A DNA stretch of 64,000 nt from JALYNX01 sp963749415 (GTDB lineage Bacteria > Actinomycetota > Acidimicrobiia > Spongiisociales > ZC4RG35): the NCBI GenBank assembly GCA_963749415.1, contig CAVVMG010000001.1, forward strand, positions 1,302,001 through 1,366,000. The letters run 5' to 3'. The notes under the pieces were generated by a model. The model was not told the DNA's origin. It made no database searches and saw only the letters and a list, made by a program, of their open reading frames with translations. Each line of letters opens with the position of its first letter. Positions within the stretch are counted from its first letter, which is position 1. This document shows, in pieces, positions 17,845 to 26,206 of the stretch. The position numbers were made by a program, and so were the translations under genes.

Positions 17845-19115
17845 CCGTTGACGCCTATCAAGAGATCCGGCGACGAGCTCTGGAGCGAATTGATGGTGCC
17901 GGGCTCGACCCAGCCGAGGACAGCAGCTCTCTTCTCGCGCTTCTCGAGGAGACAGTGGAGGATTATCAGCGGATGGCACACCTCGGGGAGGGTCGTTCCC
18001 TGGCCAGCCCCGAAGAGACAGTGCGGAGGCTTTACCAATCAATGTCGGCCCACGGCCCGCTAGGTGGCCTCCTCGCCAGGGACGACGTCGAGGAGGTCTT
18101 CATCGAAGGGGACCGCGTCAGCTACTTGGAGGCCGGCGGCTGGCTCCGTGGACTCGAGTCACCGACCACGGAGGATGAGAACCGTCAGGTTGTGGAGCGG
18201 CTCTTGGCTGAGACAGATCGCCGCCTTGATCGCTCCAATCCGATAGCCCAGGCCCGAGTCCTGGGCGATAGCGCCCGGCTCTCGGTTGTGATCCCACCGA
18301 TCTCTGACCGACTGTCGGCCACGATTCGCCGTTACGCCCTTCGCCGCGAGACGTTGAGCTCGCTCGTGGCGCTGGGGTCGCTGTCCTCGGCGGCAGCGTC
18401 GTTCCTCGCCGCCGCGATGCGAGTGTCGGCATCGGTGATCGTGAGCGGCCCGCCCGGAGCTGGCAAGACCTCCTTCCTTTCGGCATTGATCGCCGCGGCG
18501 CCCGTCGACCACTGCGTTCGGTCTTGCGAGGAAGTACGTGAGCTCCACGTCCCGCTGGTTCATGGCTCGTACTACGAGGCCCGGCCTCCATCGCTCGACG
18601 GGAAGGGCGAGATCACATTGCGTGACCTCGTCAAGGTGACGCTGGCCATGCGCCCGGACCTCATCGTTGTCGGTGAGGTCCGCGGTGCCGAGGCCTTCGA
18701 GCTCACGAGGGCGGTCAACGCTGGTTGCGGGATGGTGTGCACCATTCATGCCAACTCGGCCAGGGACGCCCTGGACGCTTTGGTGAACGCAGCATTGATG
18801 GCCGGAGAGAACGTGCCTGACAGGGTGGTGCGAAAGGTGTTCGCTTCTTCGATCGACGTCGTTGTCCATCTCGACCGCGATCTGGACCCGGGAGACGGGC
18901 GCATACGACGGCAGACAGCGGAGATCAGGGCGCTGGTGCCGTCGTTACACGAGGACTTCTCCACGCAACCACTCTTTGCCAGAGAGCGGCTCGGCGCCCC
19001 GCTGGAGTGGTCCGGCGCCCTCCCCTCGGAGTCACTGACCCGCCGTATCCATGGTGGGCTGCCTCCGGACGTGTCCCTCGCCGATCTGATGGAGGGGGCG
19101 GAGGTCGCATGGTGA
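17841..19115 (+). CDS. tadA: TadA/CpaF pilus assembly ATPase
   Basis: 424 residues from the ATG at 17841. It is a hexameric type IV secretion/pilus motor ATPase. Visible motifs are Walker A SGPPGAGKTSFLSAL, the Asp-box region RSCEEVRELHVP, Walker B DLIVVGEVRGAEAFEL and the His-box TIHANSARDALDAL. The N-terminal ~150 residues form the family's variable domain (GPLGGLLARDDVEEVFIEG). It powers Flp pilin export and retraction together with TadB and TadC. The stop overlaps the tadB start by 7 bp. Confidence 0.95.
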   Translation: MTVDAYQEIRRRALERIDGAGLDPAEDSSSLLALLEETVEDYQRMAHLGEGRSLASPEETVRRLYQSMSAHGPLGGLLARDDVEEVFIEGDRVSYLEAGGWLRGLESPTTEDENRQVVERLLAETDRRLDRSNPIAQARVLGDSARLSVVIPPISDRLSATIRRYALRRETLSSLVALGSLSSAAASFLAAAMRVSASVIVSGPPGAGKTSFLSALIAAAPVDHCVRSCEEVRELHVPLVHGSYYEARPPSLDGKGEITLRDLVKVTLAMRPDLIVVGEVRGAEAFELTRAVNAGCGMVCTIHANSARDALDALVNAALMAGENVPDRVVRKVFASSIDVVVHLDRDLDPGDGRIRRQTAEIRALVPSLHEDFSTQPLFARERLGAPLEWSGALPSESLTRRIHGGLPPDVSLADLMEGAEVAW

Positions 19116-19972
19116 TCTTCCTCGCTTCGCTGGCCACAGCGGTCACTGCGGGGCTCGTCGCGGCCGGCGTGTCGGCCAAGGTGCGTCGCGTTGGACGCCC
19201 GAGTCTTCGGTCGGTCCCATGGCACGCGCAGGCCGGCCTCGACGTGACAACCACGCAGTTCTGGCTTGCTTCGATCGCGGCCGGCGCTGGGACATACCTC
19301 GTGGTTTTGGCTGTCACCTCCCTGCCGATCGTCGCCTTGATGCCCGCCCTCGTCGTCGCAACACTGCCCAGGGCTTATTTCGGCCGCAAGCGCGCACTGC
19401 GGCTGGCGCAGGTCCAGGAGGCGTGGCCTGACGGTCTCCGCGACCTGATTGCGTCCGTTCGGTCCGGCGCCTCGCTCCCTAACGCGATCGAGAGTCTCGC
19501 CGCTTTTGGGCCGGCGCCCCTTCGCCATGCGTTTCAAGGGTTCGCTGTCTACTCGAGAAGCCTTGGAGTCGCTCCTGCCCTGGAGATGATCAGGGCCGAC
19601 CTCGCCGACCCCACTTCGGATCGAGTGATCGAGGTGCTGATTCTCGCCTATGAGCGAGGGGGATCGGTGGTACCGGAGATCCTGTCCGATCTCGCCGAAG
19701 CGACGACTCGTGACATCTGGACCATGGAACAGATCAGGTCTGAGGCCCTGGAGCAGAAGATCAATGCTCGGGTGGTGTTCGTGTTGCCCTGGTTCGTACT
19801 GGTGGCGATCACAGCCAAGCAGGGCCCGTTTCGTGATTTCTATTCGTCCAGGGCAGGCGTCATGGTTGCCGTCATCGGTGGCCTGATGAGTCTCTTGGGG
19901 ATTGCGATCGCTGCGCGGCTAGGCAGCCAGCCGGCAGAGCCGAGGGTTTTCGTCGCTGGGAAGGGAAGTTGA
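19109..19972 (+). CDS. tadB: TadB pilus assembly membrane protein
   Basis: 287 residues from the ATG at 19109, which overlaps the tadA stop. It has a GspF/T2SSF domain: two N-terminal membrane segments (residues 1-20 and 45-85), a cytoplasmic helical bundle (EAWPDGLRDLIASVRSGASL and AYERGGSVVPEILSDLAEAT) and two C-terminal membrane segments (NARVVFVLPWFVLVAITAK; VMVAVIGGLMSLLGIAIAA). TadB and TadC form the inner-membrane platform on which TadA acts. The stop shares one base with the tadC start. Confidence 0.92.
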   Translation: MVIFLASLATAVTAGLVAAGVSAKVRRVGRPSLRSVPWHAQAGLDVTTTQFWLASIAAGAGTYLVVLAVTSLPIVALMPALVVATLPRAYFGRKRALRLAQVQEAWPDGLRDLIASVRSGASLPNAIESLAAFGPAPLRHAFQGFAVYSRSLGVAPALEMIRADLADPTSDRVIEVLILAYERGGSVVPEILSDLAEATTRDIWTMEQIRSEALEQKINARVVFVLPWFVLVAITAKQGPFRDFYSSRAGVMVAVIGGLMSLLGIAIAARLGSQPAEPRVFVAGKGS

Positions 19973-20895
19973 TGGTCTCTCCGATCTCGCTTCTTGCGGC
20001 CGCGGTCTCCGCCCTTGCCCTCGGGCTCCTTGTGCGCGAGCTGGTCCCTCCGCCCCGCTCACTCGCATCACGCATGCACCCCTACCTGGCGCCTACGACT
20101 CCGGGCACGAGGCCGGATGGCCGGGGCGGTTCGATGACGAAGGTGTTCGGTCCGATGATCCGCCATCTTGCCGATGGGGTGGGGAACCTGCTCGAGAGAT
20201 CGGGTGACGGTGTGACCATCCTCAAACTCCGCCAGGCCGGGTGGTATCGGGAGATACCGGAGGAGGAAATGGTGGCGGCCTACCGGGTGGCCCAACTCCA
20301 TTCCATAGCCGTTGGATGCTTTGCCGGTGTAGGTCTCGGATGGGCGATCGGGGCGTCCCCCACCCTTTTCTGGATCATGGCGGGGCTCGGTCTGCTCGTG
20401 GGCGCAACCAGGCAGAAGGGGCGCCTCGTGAAGGCGATCGACACCCGTCGAGAGCTGATGAGAATCGAGGTCTACACGGTGAATCAGCTCCTCGCCATGC
20501 GGGTCAGGGCCGGTGGCGGGGTGGTCCAGGCGGTGAGCGCGACGGTGGAAAGGGGCGCCGGTGAGGTGGTCTCCGAGCTTGCCGACGCCCTTCGGCTCCA
20601 CCGCGCCGGGTGGCGTGCCGGCGATGCATTTCGCCGAATCGCGGAGTTGACCCCGGAGCCGTTCTGCGGCCGCACCTATCGACTGTTGGCCTCGGCGGAG
20701 GAGCGAGGAGCCGACCTGGCTGGAGCCCTCCTCGATCTGGCAGAGGATGTGAGAGAGACGAGGCGTGAGTCGATCAAGCGGTCTGCCACGCGACGGCGAG
20801 CAGCGATGCTGGTGCCCACGATCGCGATTCTGGCGCCTGTGCTCATGTTGTTTGTCGCGGCGCCACTTCCCAGTTTGATCACGGGCTGGCGATGA
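19972..20895 (+). CDS. tadC: TadC pilus assembly membrane protein
   Basis: 307 residues from the ATG at 19972 (a TTG one codon earlier is possible). It has the same GspF-type fold as TadB: hydrophobic segments at about 5-22, 105-145 and 280-303, with the cytoplasmic T2SSF bundle between (NQLLAMRVRAGGGVVQAVSA, AGWRAGDAFRRIAELTPEPF, RGADLAGALLDLAEDVRETR). It partners TadB in the platform. A very strong Shine-Dalgarno for the pilin gene starts at its stop codon. Confidence 0.92.
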   Translation: MVSPISLLAAAVSALALGLLVRELVPPPRSLASRMHPYLAPTTPGTRPDGRGGSMTKVFGPMIRHLADGVGNLLERSGDGVTILKLRQAGWYREIPEEEMVAAYRVAQLHSIAVGCFAGVGLGWAIGASPTLFWIMAGLGLLVGATRQKGRLVKAIDTRRELMRIEVYTVNQLLAMRVRAGGGVVQAVSATVERGAGEVVSELADALRLHRAGWRAGDAFRRIAELTPEPFCGRTYRLLASAEERGADLAGALLDLAEDVRETRRESIKRSATRRRAAMLVPTIAILAPVLMLFVAAPLPSLITGWR

Positions 20896-20908
20896 AAGGA
20901 GGAGGACC

Positions 20909-21088
20909 ATGCCCGATTTGAGACAGCTGATGCGCGAGATGCGCGAGGACGAGAGGGGACTGAATACCGCTGAGCTAATGGGCAACGCCGCCCTGGCCAT
21001 CGCCGCACTGGTGGTGATCTGGGGGGCGTTGTCGGCTCTCGGCGTGGACATCGTCGATTGGATCCGGACCTCACTGCTCGGAGGCTGA
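20909..21088 (+). CDS. flp: Flp-like type IVb pilin subunit (59 aa)
   Basis: A small gene of 59 residues beginning MPDLRQLMREMREDERGLNT, then AELMGNAALAIAALVVIWGA. The pattern is a charged leader, a Gly, a Glu five residues later and a hydrophobic helix, as in Flp major pilins cleaved by a class III prepilin peptidase; cleavage after Gly17 in ERG/LNTAE is the likely site. AAAGGAGGAGG (20895-20905) directly before the ATG is the best Shine-Dalgarno in the operon and fits an abundant structural subunit. The position between tadC and the tadE-like genes also fits. The mature pilin would be about 42 residues. Confidence 0.8.
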   Translation: MPDLRQLMREMREDERGLNTAELMGNAALAIAALVVIWGALSALGVDIVDWIRTSLLGG

Positions 21089-21456
21089 GGGACGAGCGAG
21101 GGGTCACCTCAGTTCAGTTCGTCCTCGTTGGGGCGCTCACCCTCGTCCTGTTCCTGGCCCTGGCCAACCTGGTTGTGGTCCAGTACGGGCGCGGAGCCAT
21201 GAGGTCGGCCCTCGATCAGGGCGTGCGCGTCGGAGCGGTCACCGGGTCGATCGTGGGCTGTGAGCAACGGGTGGCATCGGTTCTCGGCCAACTCCTCGGA
21301 GGGGAGATGGGAAAGAGCGCCATCACCTCCTGCGAAATCGAGGGAGCATTGGTCACCGCACGGGGTATTGCCCACTTTGAGTCGTGGACTCCATTCACCC
21401 CGGACCTTCCGATTGAGATCACGGCCCATGCCACGTTGGAGCCTTACCGTGAATGA
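21058..21456 (+). CDS. TadE-like minor pilin (Tad operon)
   Basis: 132 residues if the TTG at 21058, inside the 3' end of flp, is the start; a CTG at 21085 next to the flp stop is another option. The segment LRDERGVTSVQFVLVGALTL is a TadE prepilin-like leader and helix. AMRSALDQGVRVGA follows, then a short outer domain with two Cys (IVGCEQRV, ITSCEIEG). It is much shorter than the TadE-like proteins in the cassettes at 2779-8188. It overlaps the next gene by 8 bp. Confidence 0.75.
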   Translation: MDPDLTARRLRDERGVTSVQFVLVGALTLVLFLALANLVVVQYGRGAMRSALDQGVRVGAVTGSIVGCEQRVASVLGQLLGGEMGKSAITSCEIEGALVTARGIAHFESWTPFTPDLPIEITAHATLEPYRE

Positions 21457-21877
21457 CAGCGGGCACGGCGCCGTGGAATTCGCGCTCGGTGTCGGCCTAC
21501 TCCTGATCCCGGTCGCGATCGTTGTGCTCGGCTTTGGCCCCTGGTCGGAGCGCAGGGTGGTTGCGGAGGCGGCCGCTGCCGAGGGTGCCCGCACCGCGGT
21601 GGTGACCCTGGATGTGGCGGCCGGAGCCCAGGTGGTCGCCGAGATCGCGGCCAATCACGGGCTGGACGCCGAGCAAGTTCTCCTCGGTTGGTGTGGGTCT
21701 CCGCCCGGGCCGCCAGCAAGCGCAGATGGTGGCTGTCCGCTGACGCGGTCGACGATGGTCGAAGCCGAGGTCCGGATCTGGACCCCGGTGGTGGAGACTC
21801 CATGGGGAGCGATCGGAGGGGTCTGGGTGATCGGTCGCCATGTCGAGCCGATCGACTTGTACCGGAGCATGGAATGA
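21449..21877 (+). CDS. TadE/TadF-like minor pilin (Tad operon)
   Basis: 142 residues from the GTG at 21449, with GGAG about 7 nt upstream. An in-frame ATG at 21428 would add MPRWSLT and is also plausible. The N-terminus VNDSGHGAVEFALGVGLLLI has the Gly-x-x-x-Glu prepilin-like pattern, a single helix and then EAAAAEGARTAVV, as in TadE/TadF proteins. The outer domain has a Cys pair (GWCGSPPGPP, GGCPLT). The stop overlaps the next start as ATGA. Confidence 0.75.
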   Translation: MNDSGHGAVEFALGVGLLLIPVAIVVLGFGPWSERRVVAEAAAAEGARTAVVTLDVAAGAQVVAEIAANHGLDAEQVLLGWCGSPPGPPASADGGCPLTRSTMVEAEVRIWTPVVETPWGAIGGVWVIGRHVEPIDLYRSME

Positions 21878-22290
21878 GCTCGGAGCGAGGATCGGCGCTG
21901 ATCTGGATCGTCGGCCTGACAGCTCTGCTGCTTCTGTTTGGCGGCCTGGCTGTGGACTTCTGGCGAGCCCTTGCCCTGCAGCGGGAGCTAGCCGCTGTTG
22001 CCGACTCGGCGGCACTCGCGGCCGCGTCGGGCATCGACGAGGAGCATTACCGGGACACCGGGGAGGTAGTCCTCGATTCGACGCGGGCTACTGCACTCGG
22101 ACTCGCATCGATCGAAGACCAGGATGTCGAGCTGATGACCGGGGATGTTGAGACATCGCCCGATGGTTTGCAGGTGAATGTGGTGCTGATTGATGTCCTG
22201 GAGCTGGGCCTGCTCGGGATTCTCGTCGACCAAACGGAGCCGCTGACGGTGCGAGCGGAGGCGACTGCTGTGCCCCGGCGACTGCCATGA
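21874..22290 (+). CDS. Short TadG-like pilus protein (Tad operon)
   Basis: 138 residues: MSSERGSALIWIVGLTALLL, then GGLAVDFWRALALQRELAAV and ADSAALAAASGID. This is the TadG N-terminal module (Pfam Tad-like helix plus the ADSAALAAA motif), followed by only ~85 residues of outer domain. Standard TadG proteins and the copies at 2779 and 5584 are three to four times longer. It is the last gene of the Tad operon. No prepilin peptidase gene (tadV/cpaA) lies in the window. Confidence 0.78.
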   Translation: MSSERGSALIWIVGLTALLLLFGGLAVDFWRALALQRELAAVADSAALAAASGIDEEHYRDTGEVVLDSTRATALGLASIEDQDVELMTGDVETSPDGLQVNVVLIDVLELGLLGILVDQTEPLTVRAEATAVPRRLP

Positions 22291-22361
22291 GGCAACTTCT
22301 CACTGCCGGGGTGATCGGGTAACCTCCCGTCTACCCGTGAACACCCTCTGGGTGGGCGCGT

Positions 22362-22433
22362 TCGGGGGTGGTGTAATAGGTAACACGACAGGTTCTGGCC
22401 CTGTTATTGAGGGTTCGAGTCCTTCCCCCCGAG
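22362..22433 (+). tRNA. tRNA-Gln (CTG)
   Basis: A full cloverleaf can be drawn. The acceptor is TCGGGGG/CCCCCGA (22362-22368 with 22426-22432), the D stem GTGT/ACAC, the anticodon stem ACAGG/CCTGT with loop TTCTGGC, and the T stem GAGGG/CCTTC with loop TTCGAGT. Anticodon CTG is at 22395-22397 and reads CAG. The first pair is U1-A72, as usual for bacterial tRNA-Gln. CCA is not encoded. Confidence 0.93.
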
Positions 22434-22462
22434 CGACGGCCGGCGTCGTCGGTCGACAAAAT

Positions 22463-22535
22463 GGTCCCGTCGTCTAGGGGTCTAGGACGCCGGCCTCTCA
22501 AGCCGGAAACGGCGGTTCAAATCCGCTCGGGACTG
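22463..22535 (+). tRNA. tRNA-Glu (CTC)
   Basis: The acceptor is GGTCCCG/CGGGACT with a G1-U72 pair, as in other actinobacterial tRNA-Glu. The D arm has GTC/GAC, the anticodon stem is CCGGC/GCCGG with loop CTCTCAA, and the T stem is GGCGG/CCGCT with loop TTCAAAT. Anticodon CTC is at 22497-22499. It lies 29 nt after tRNA-Gln, so the two are probably cotranscribed. CCA is not encoded. Confidence 0.93.
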
Positions 22536-22684
22536 CGTCACCTCTTGAGAGGTATTCGTCCTACCGAACCTCGGTGGCGACCAGATCCCCTCCATCGCCG
22601 AGAAAGTACAGACGGTGGATGGCAGCCTCGGCCTAGTAGGGCCGTTCCTACACTCCCGGCACGCTGCCCCTCCTGAGGTCCTGA

Positions 22685-24739
22685 ATGTCCGACCTGATCG
22701 TGGTTCTGGCGTTGGTCGCCGCCGTGGCTGCCCTCCTCCTGGCGATGTACTACGCCCGCTCGGTCCTGGCCCATCCCCGGGGGAACGATCGGATGATCGA
22801 GATCTCCGACGCCATACGCGAGGGCGCTATGGCATTCCTCCGCCGGGAGTACACCTGGATCCTGATGTTCGTGGTAGTGATGGCCGGGCTCATCGCCGCC
22901 CTGCTCGACTGGGGGCGTCCCTGGGGTGCGGTCGCCTTCGTCTTCGGAGCCGTTCTCTCCGGGGCGGCCGGCTACGTCGGGATGCGGATCGCGACCCAGG
23001 CAAACTCCCGGACTACCGAGGCAGCCCGGACCGGTGGCATTTCCGAGGCGTTGCGCGTCGCCTTCCGCGGTGGAGCGGTGATGGGTTTCACTGTCGCCGG
23101 TCTCGGCCTGCTCGGCGTCGCCGCCGGGTTCCTTCTGTTCGAGCGCCTGCTCGACCTCGACTCCTGGGCCGAGATCGTCACCGCCATCGGGCTCGGCGGC
23201 TCCTCGATCGCCCTCTTCGCCAGGGTCGGAGGCGGGATCTTCACCAAGTCCGCCGACGTGGGCGCCGACATGGTGGGGAAGGTGGAGATCGGCATTCCCG
23301 AGGACGACCCGCGCAACCCAGCGGTGATCGCCGACAACGTGGGTGACAACGTCGGTGACGTGGCAGGAATGGGAGCCGACCTCTTCGAGTCGTATGTCGG
23401 TGCGCTGGTCGCCCCCGTCGCCTACGCCGCGATCGTCTTCGCCGACTCCGAGTTCGTCGCGGAGGCGATCGTCTTCCCTTTGGCTGTGGCCGCCCTCGGC
23501 ATGCTCGCCGCGATCGTCGGGTCCTTCCTGGTGCGCACCGGTGACGAGGGTGGCCTCGCCGCCGCCCTCCATCGTGGCTCCAACTTCGCACTGGTCGCCA
23601 CCGCCCTCGGAGTCATCGGATTGGTGTATTGGATCTTTGGCGACGTTGCCGATCACCCGATGGGCCTCTGGGGCGCGGTGGCGGTCGGGCTGGTCGTCGG
23701 ATGGCTGGTGGGCAGGATTTCGGAGTGGTTCACCTCCGACAACCACAAGACAGTCAAGGAGATAGCCCGCCAGGCGCAGGCCGGCCCGGCCACGGTGATC
23801 ATCACCGGGATCGCCGAAGGGATGCGCTCCGCCGCCTTCTCGGTGATCGTTGTCGCCTTCGGCATCGGTGCCGCCTTTTACTCCGGAGAGTGGGCCCTGG
23901 GTGCGGGCGGCGGGATCTATGGGGTGGCGGTGGCTGCGATCGGGGTCCTTGCCACTCTTGGGATCGTGGTCTCCGTCGATGCCTACGGCCCGATCGCCGA
24001 CAACGCCGGCGGGATCGCGGAGATGGCCGGGCTCCCTCCCGAGGTCCGTCATGCCACCGATGCGCTGGACGCTCTGGGGAACACCACGGCGGCGGTGGCC
24101 AAGGGATTCGCCATCGCTTCGGCGGCAGTGACCGCCCTCGCCCTGTTCGCGGCGTTCACCACGGCGACCAACCTCAGCTCCATCGACCTGACCCGGGCAC
24201 CAACCACCATCGGGCTGTTCCTCGGGGGCATGTTTCCCTTCCTCTTCGCCGCGCTGACGATGAGTGCCGTCGGGCGGGGAGCAAGCCGGATGATCGACGA
24301 GGTGAGACGCCAGTTCCGTGAAATCCCCGGTCTTCGGGAGGGTGTTCCCGGGGTGAGGGCGGATTACGCCGAATGTGTCGACATCGCCACCACCGCCGCC
24401 CTCCGGGAGATGGCCCTCCCCGCAGCCCTCACCATCGCCCTGCCCCTGGTCATCGGGTTCATCGATGTCGAGGCGCTGGGCGGGTTCCTGGCCGGAGCCT
24501 TGATCACCGGATTCCTGCTTGCGATTTTCATGGCCAACGCAGGTGGCTCATGGGACAACGCCAAGAAGTTCGTGGAGACCGGCGCCTATGGGGGCAAGGG
24601 ATCCGATGCCCACAAGGCCGCGCTGATCGGGGACACCGTGGGAGACCCGTTCAAGGACACCTCGGGACCGGCGATGAACATCGTGATCAAGGTGATGACC
24701 ATCGTCTCTCTCATCTTCGCCTCCGCCTTCGTCGGCTGA
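22685..24739 (+). CDS. hppA: Membrane-bound ion-pumping pyrophosphatase HppA
   Basis: 684 residues with about 16 membrane helices. It hydrolyses pyrophosphate and pumps H+ (or Na+) across the membrane. Substrate-site motifs are DVGADMVGKVEIGIPEDDPR, NVGDNVGDVAGMGADLFESY, YGPIADNAGGIAEM and GDTVGDPFKDTSGPAMNIVI. The segment DALGNTTAAVAKG has Ala where K+-independent enzymes have Lys, so this should be the K+-dependent type. K+-dependent members can pump H+ or Na+, and I cannot decide which from sequence alone. The ATG at 22685 follows GAGGTCC. It stands alone after two tRNA genes. Confidence 0.95.
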   Translation: MSDLIVVLALVAAVAALLLAMYYARSVLAHPRGNDRMIEISDAIREGAMAFLRREYTWILMFVVVMAGLIAALLDWGRPWGAVAFVFGAVLSGAAGYVGMRIATQANSRTTEAARTGGISEALRVAFRGGAVMGFTVAGLGLLGVAAGFLLFERLLDLDSWAEIVTAIGLGGSSIALFARVGGGIFTKSADVGADMVGKVEIGIPEDDPRNPAVIADNVGDNVGDVAGMGADLFESYVGALVAPVAYAAIVFADSEFVAEAIVFPLAVAALGMLAAIVGSFLVRTGDEGGLAAALHRGSNFALVATALGVIGLVYWIFGDVADHPMGLWGAVAVGLVVGWLVGRISEWFTSDNHKTVKEIARQAQAGPATVIITGIAEGMRSAAFSVIVVAFGIGAAFYSGEWALGAGGGIYGVAVAAIGVLATLGIVVSVDAYGPIADNAGGIAEMAGLPPEVRHATDALDALGNTTAAVAKGFAIASAAVTALALFAAFTTATNLSSIDLTRAPTTIGLFLGGMFPFLFAALTMSAVGRGASRMIDEVRRQFREIPGLREGVPGVRADYAECVDIATTAALREMALPAALTIALPLVIGFIDVEALGGFLAGALITGFLLAIFMANAGGSWDNAKKFVETGAYGGKGSDAHKAALIGDTVGDPFKDTSGPAMNIVIKVMTIVSLIFASAFVG

Positions 24740-24947
24740 AGCCGTTCGTCCTAACACCCATTACTTTGTGGCCCGCCGCAGAAATACTGGTGGGGTCTCT
24801 CCGGCCCTCGACGCCGCTGGCTGTGTCGAAGTGCTCGCCGCAGCTCCCCGGCTGCGACTGCGCGCTTCTCCTTGCCAGACTACGTCGATGGCTCGGAGAC
24901 ACCCTCACCCTATTTCTCCGACAGACCACTGATACCAACCAGCTCTC

Positions 24948-26189
24948 ATGCCTGAGATCCTCCTCATCCGACATGCCGAGTCCGAGACCAATCGGGCCGG
25001 CATCTGGAACGGCCGCTCCGAGGCCGCGCTGAGCGCCGAGGGTGAAGCCAGCCTGGAGAGGCTCGCCAAGCGCTTCTCCACACAGACCTTCGATCTGGTC
25101 CTCAGCTCCCCCTTGCAGCGGGCGATGCTGACGGCGGAGGCCCTGTCACCGAACATCGAAATTGACGAGGACCTCATCGAGATCGACCTCGGGGAGTGGG
25201 AGGGGATGACCCACGACCAGGTGGTCAGCGACCACCGTGAGCTGCTCGCCGAGGCGGTCACCGGCCGAGACGTGCGCATGGGGTTCACCGGCGAGAGCCT
25301 CTCCGACGTTGCCTCGAGGTCCCGTGCGACCATCGACCGACTGGCGGCCCGGCTCGGCCCCCATGGTCGGGCGGCCGTGGTGACCCATGGCGGTGTCCTA
25401 CAGAGCCTTCTCGACCCTTTTCTCCGAGGGCGCCGGAGGCGGACCCACACCTTCGTCGCCAACACCTCCATCACGAGGCTGGTATGGGGCGGCGATCGAC
25501 AGAGGCTGGGGTCGTTCAACGATCTCGGCCATCTTGGGCCCCGCTCCGCTCTGGTCGATGGGCATCTCGCCGCGGGGCGCCCGGTTCTCGCACTAATCCG
25601 CCACGGTCAGACCACGGCCAACATCGAGGGGAGATGGCAAGGCCAGGCGGACTCCGAGCTCAATGAGCTGGGTCAGAGCCAGGCCTCAGCATTGCGGGAC
25701 TGGTATGGCACTTGGGACACCGTGTACTCGTCACCGTTGGGGAGGGCGCAGAGCACGGCCGGCTATCTGGCCAAGAACGAGATCGTCACGGTGGATGGGC
25801 TGATGGAGCTGGCGATGGGCCAATGGGAGGGCCTCACCTCTCCTGAGATCGGCGAGCGGGCGCCACAGCTCATGGACAGCATCTTCCGGGACGGGTTGGA
25901 CCTGAGGCGCGGTCAGGACGGAGAGAGCTGGGGTGAGATGACCCACCGTTTCGCCAACACAGTCCATTCCCTGACACCGGCGCGTTCAGGGCCCACGCTT
26001 GTGGTTGCCCACGGCGGGGCGATCCGGGCCTATGTGGGATCACTCACCGCGACCCACGACTCCCACGCCGAGTCCCTGTACACCCCACCCAACACCTCGG
26101 TGACCCATGTCGCCATGACCGAGGAAGGCCCGCTCCTCCTCGACTACGCGGTCGCCGCCCACCTCGAGGGGCTCTCGCTGCCTACTTGA
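24948..26189 (+). CDS. Tandem histidine phosphatase (two phosphoglycerate-mutase-like domains)
   Basis: 413 residues made of two complete histidine phosphatase domains. Domain 1 (1-205) has LLIRHAESETN with nucleophile H9, LSSPLQRAMLTAEAL and VVTHGGVLQSL. Domain 2 (212-413) has LALIRHGQTTAN with H219, YSSPLGRAQSTAGYL and VVAHGGAIRAYVG. Both keep the RHG/RHA and second His motifs, so both could be active on phosphate esters. Fusions of this kind are uncommon; most family members are single-domain proteins of ~200 residues. Substrates are unknown, and no neighbouring gene points to a pathway. Confidence 0.88.
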   Translation: MPEILLIRHAESETNRAGIWNGRSEAALSAEGEASLERLAKRFSTQTFDLVLSSPLQRAMLTAEALSPNIEIDEDLIEIDLGEWEGMTHDQVVSDHRELLAEAVTGRDVRMGFTGESLSDVASRSRATIDRLAARLGPHGRAAVVTHGGVLQSLLDPFLRGRRRRTHTFVANTSITRLVWGGDRQRLGSFNDLGHLGPRSALVDGHLAAGRPVLALIRHGQTTANIEGRWQGQADSELNELGQSQASALRDWYGTWDTVYSSPLGRAQSTAGYLAKNEIVTVDGLMELAMGQWEGLTSPEIGERAPQLMDSIFRDGLDLRRGQDGESWGEMTHRFANTVHSLTPARSGPTLVVAHGGAIRAYVGSLTATHDSHAESLYTPPNTSVTHVAMTEEGPLLLDYAVAAHLEGLSLPT

Positions 26190-26206
26190 CGCCGGAGCAG
26201 CGTGGA

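Noticed and set aside
22341..22358. CACCC-TCT-GGGTG hairpin between the Tad operon and tRNA-Gln as a terminator
   Set aside because: A short 5-bp stem without a T-run. It may be chance in GC-rich DNA.
22538..24052. 504-residue open frame on the minus strand opposite hppA
   Set aside because: It is antisense to a complete membrane pyrophosphatase and is composed of charged low-complexity sequence with no recognisable domain.
24740..24947. 208-bp gap after hppA as a small RNA or promoter region
   Set aside because: No strong hairpin, promoter pair or conserved-looking small frame was found. It is left as unassigned intergenic DNA.
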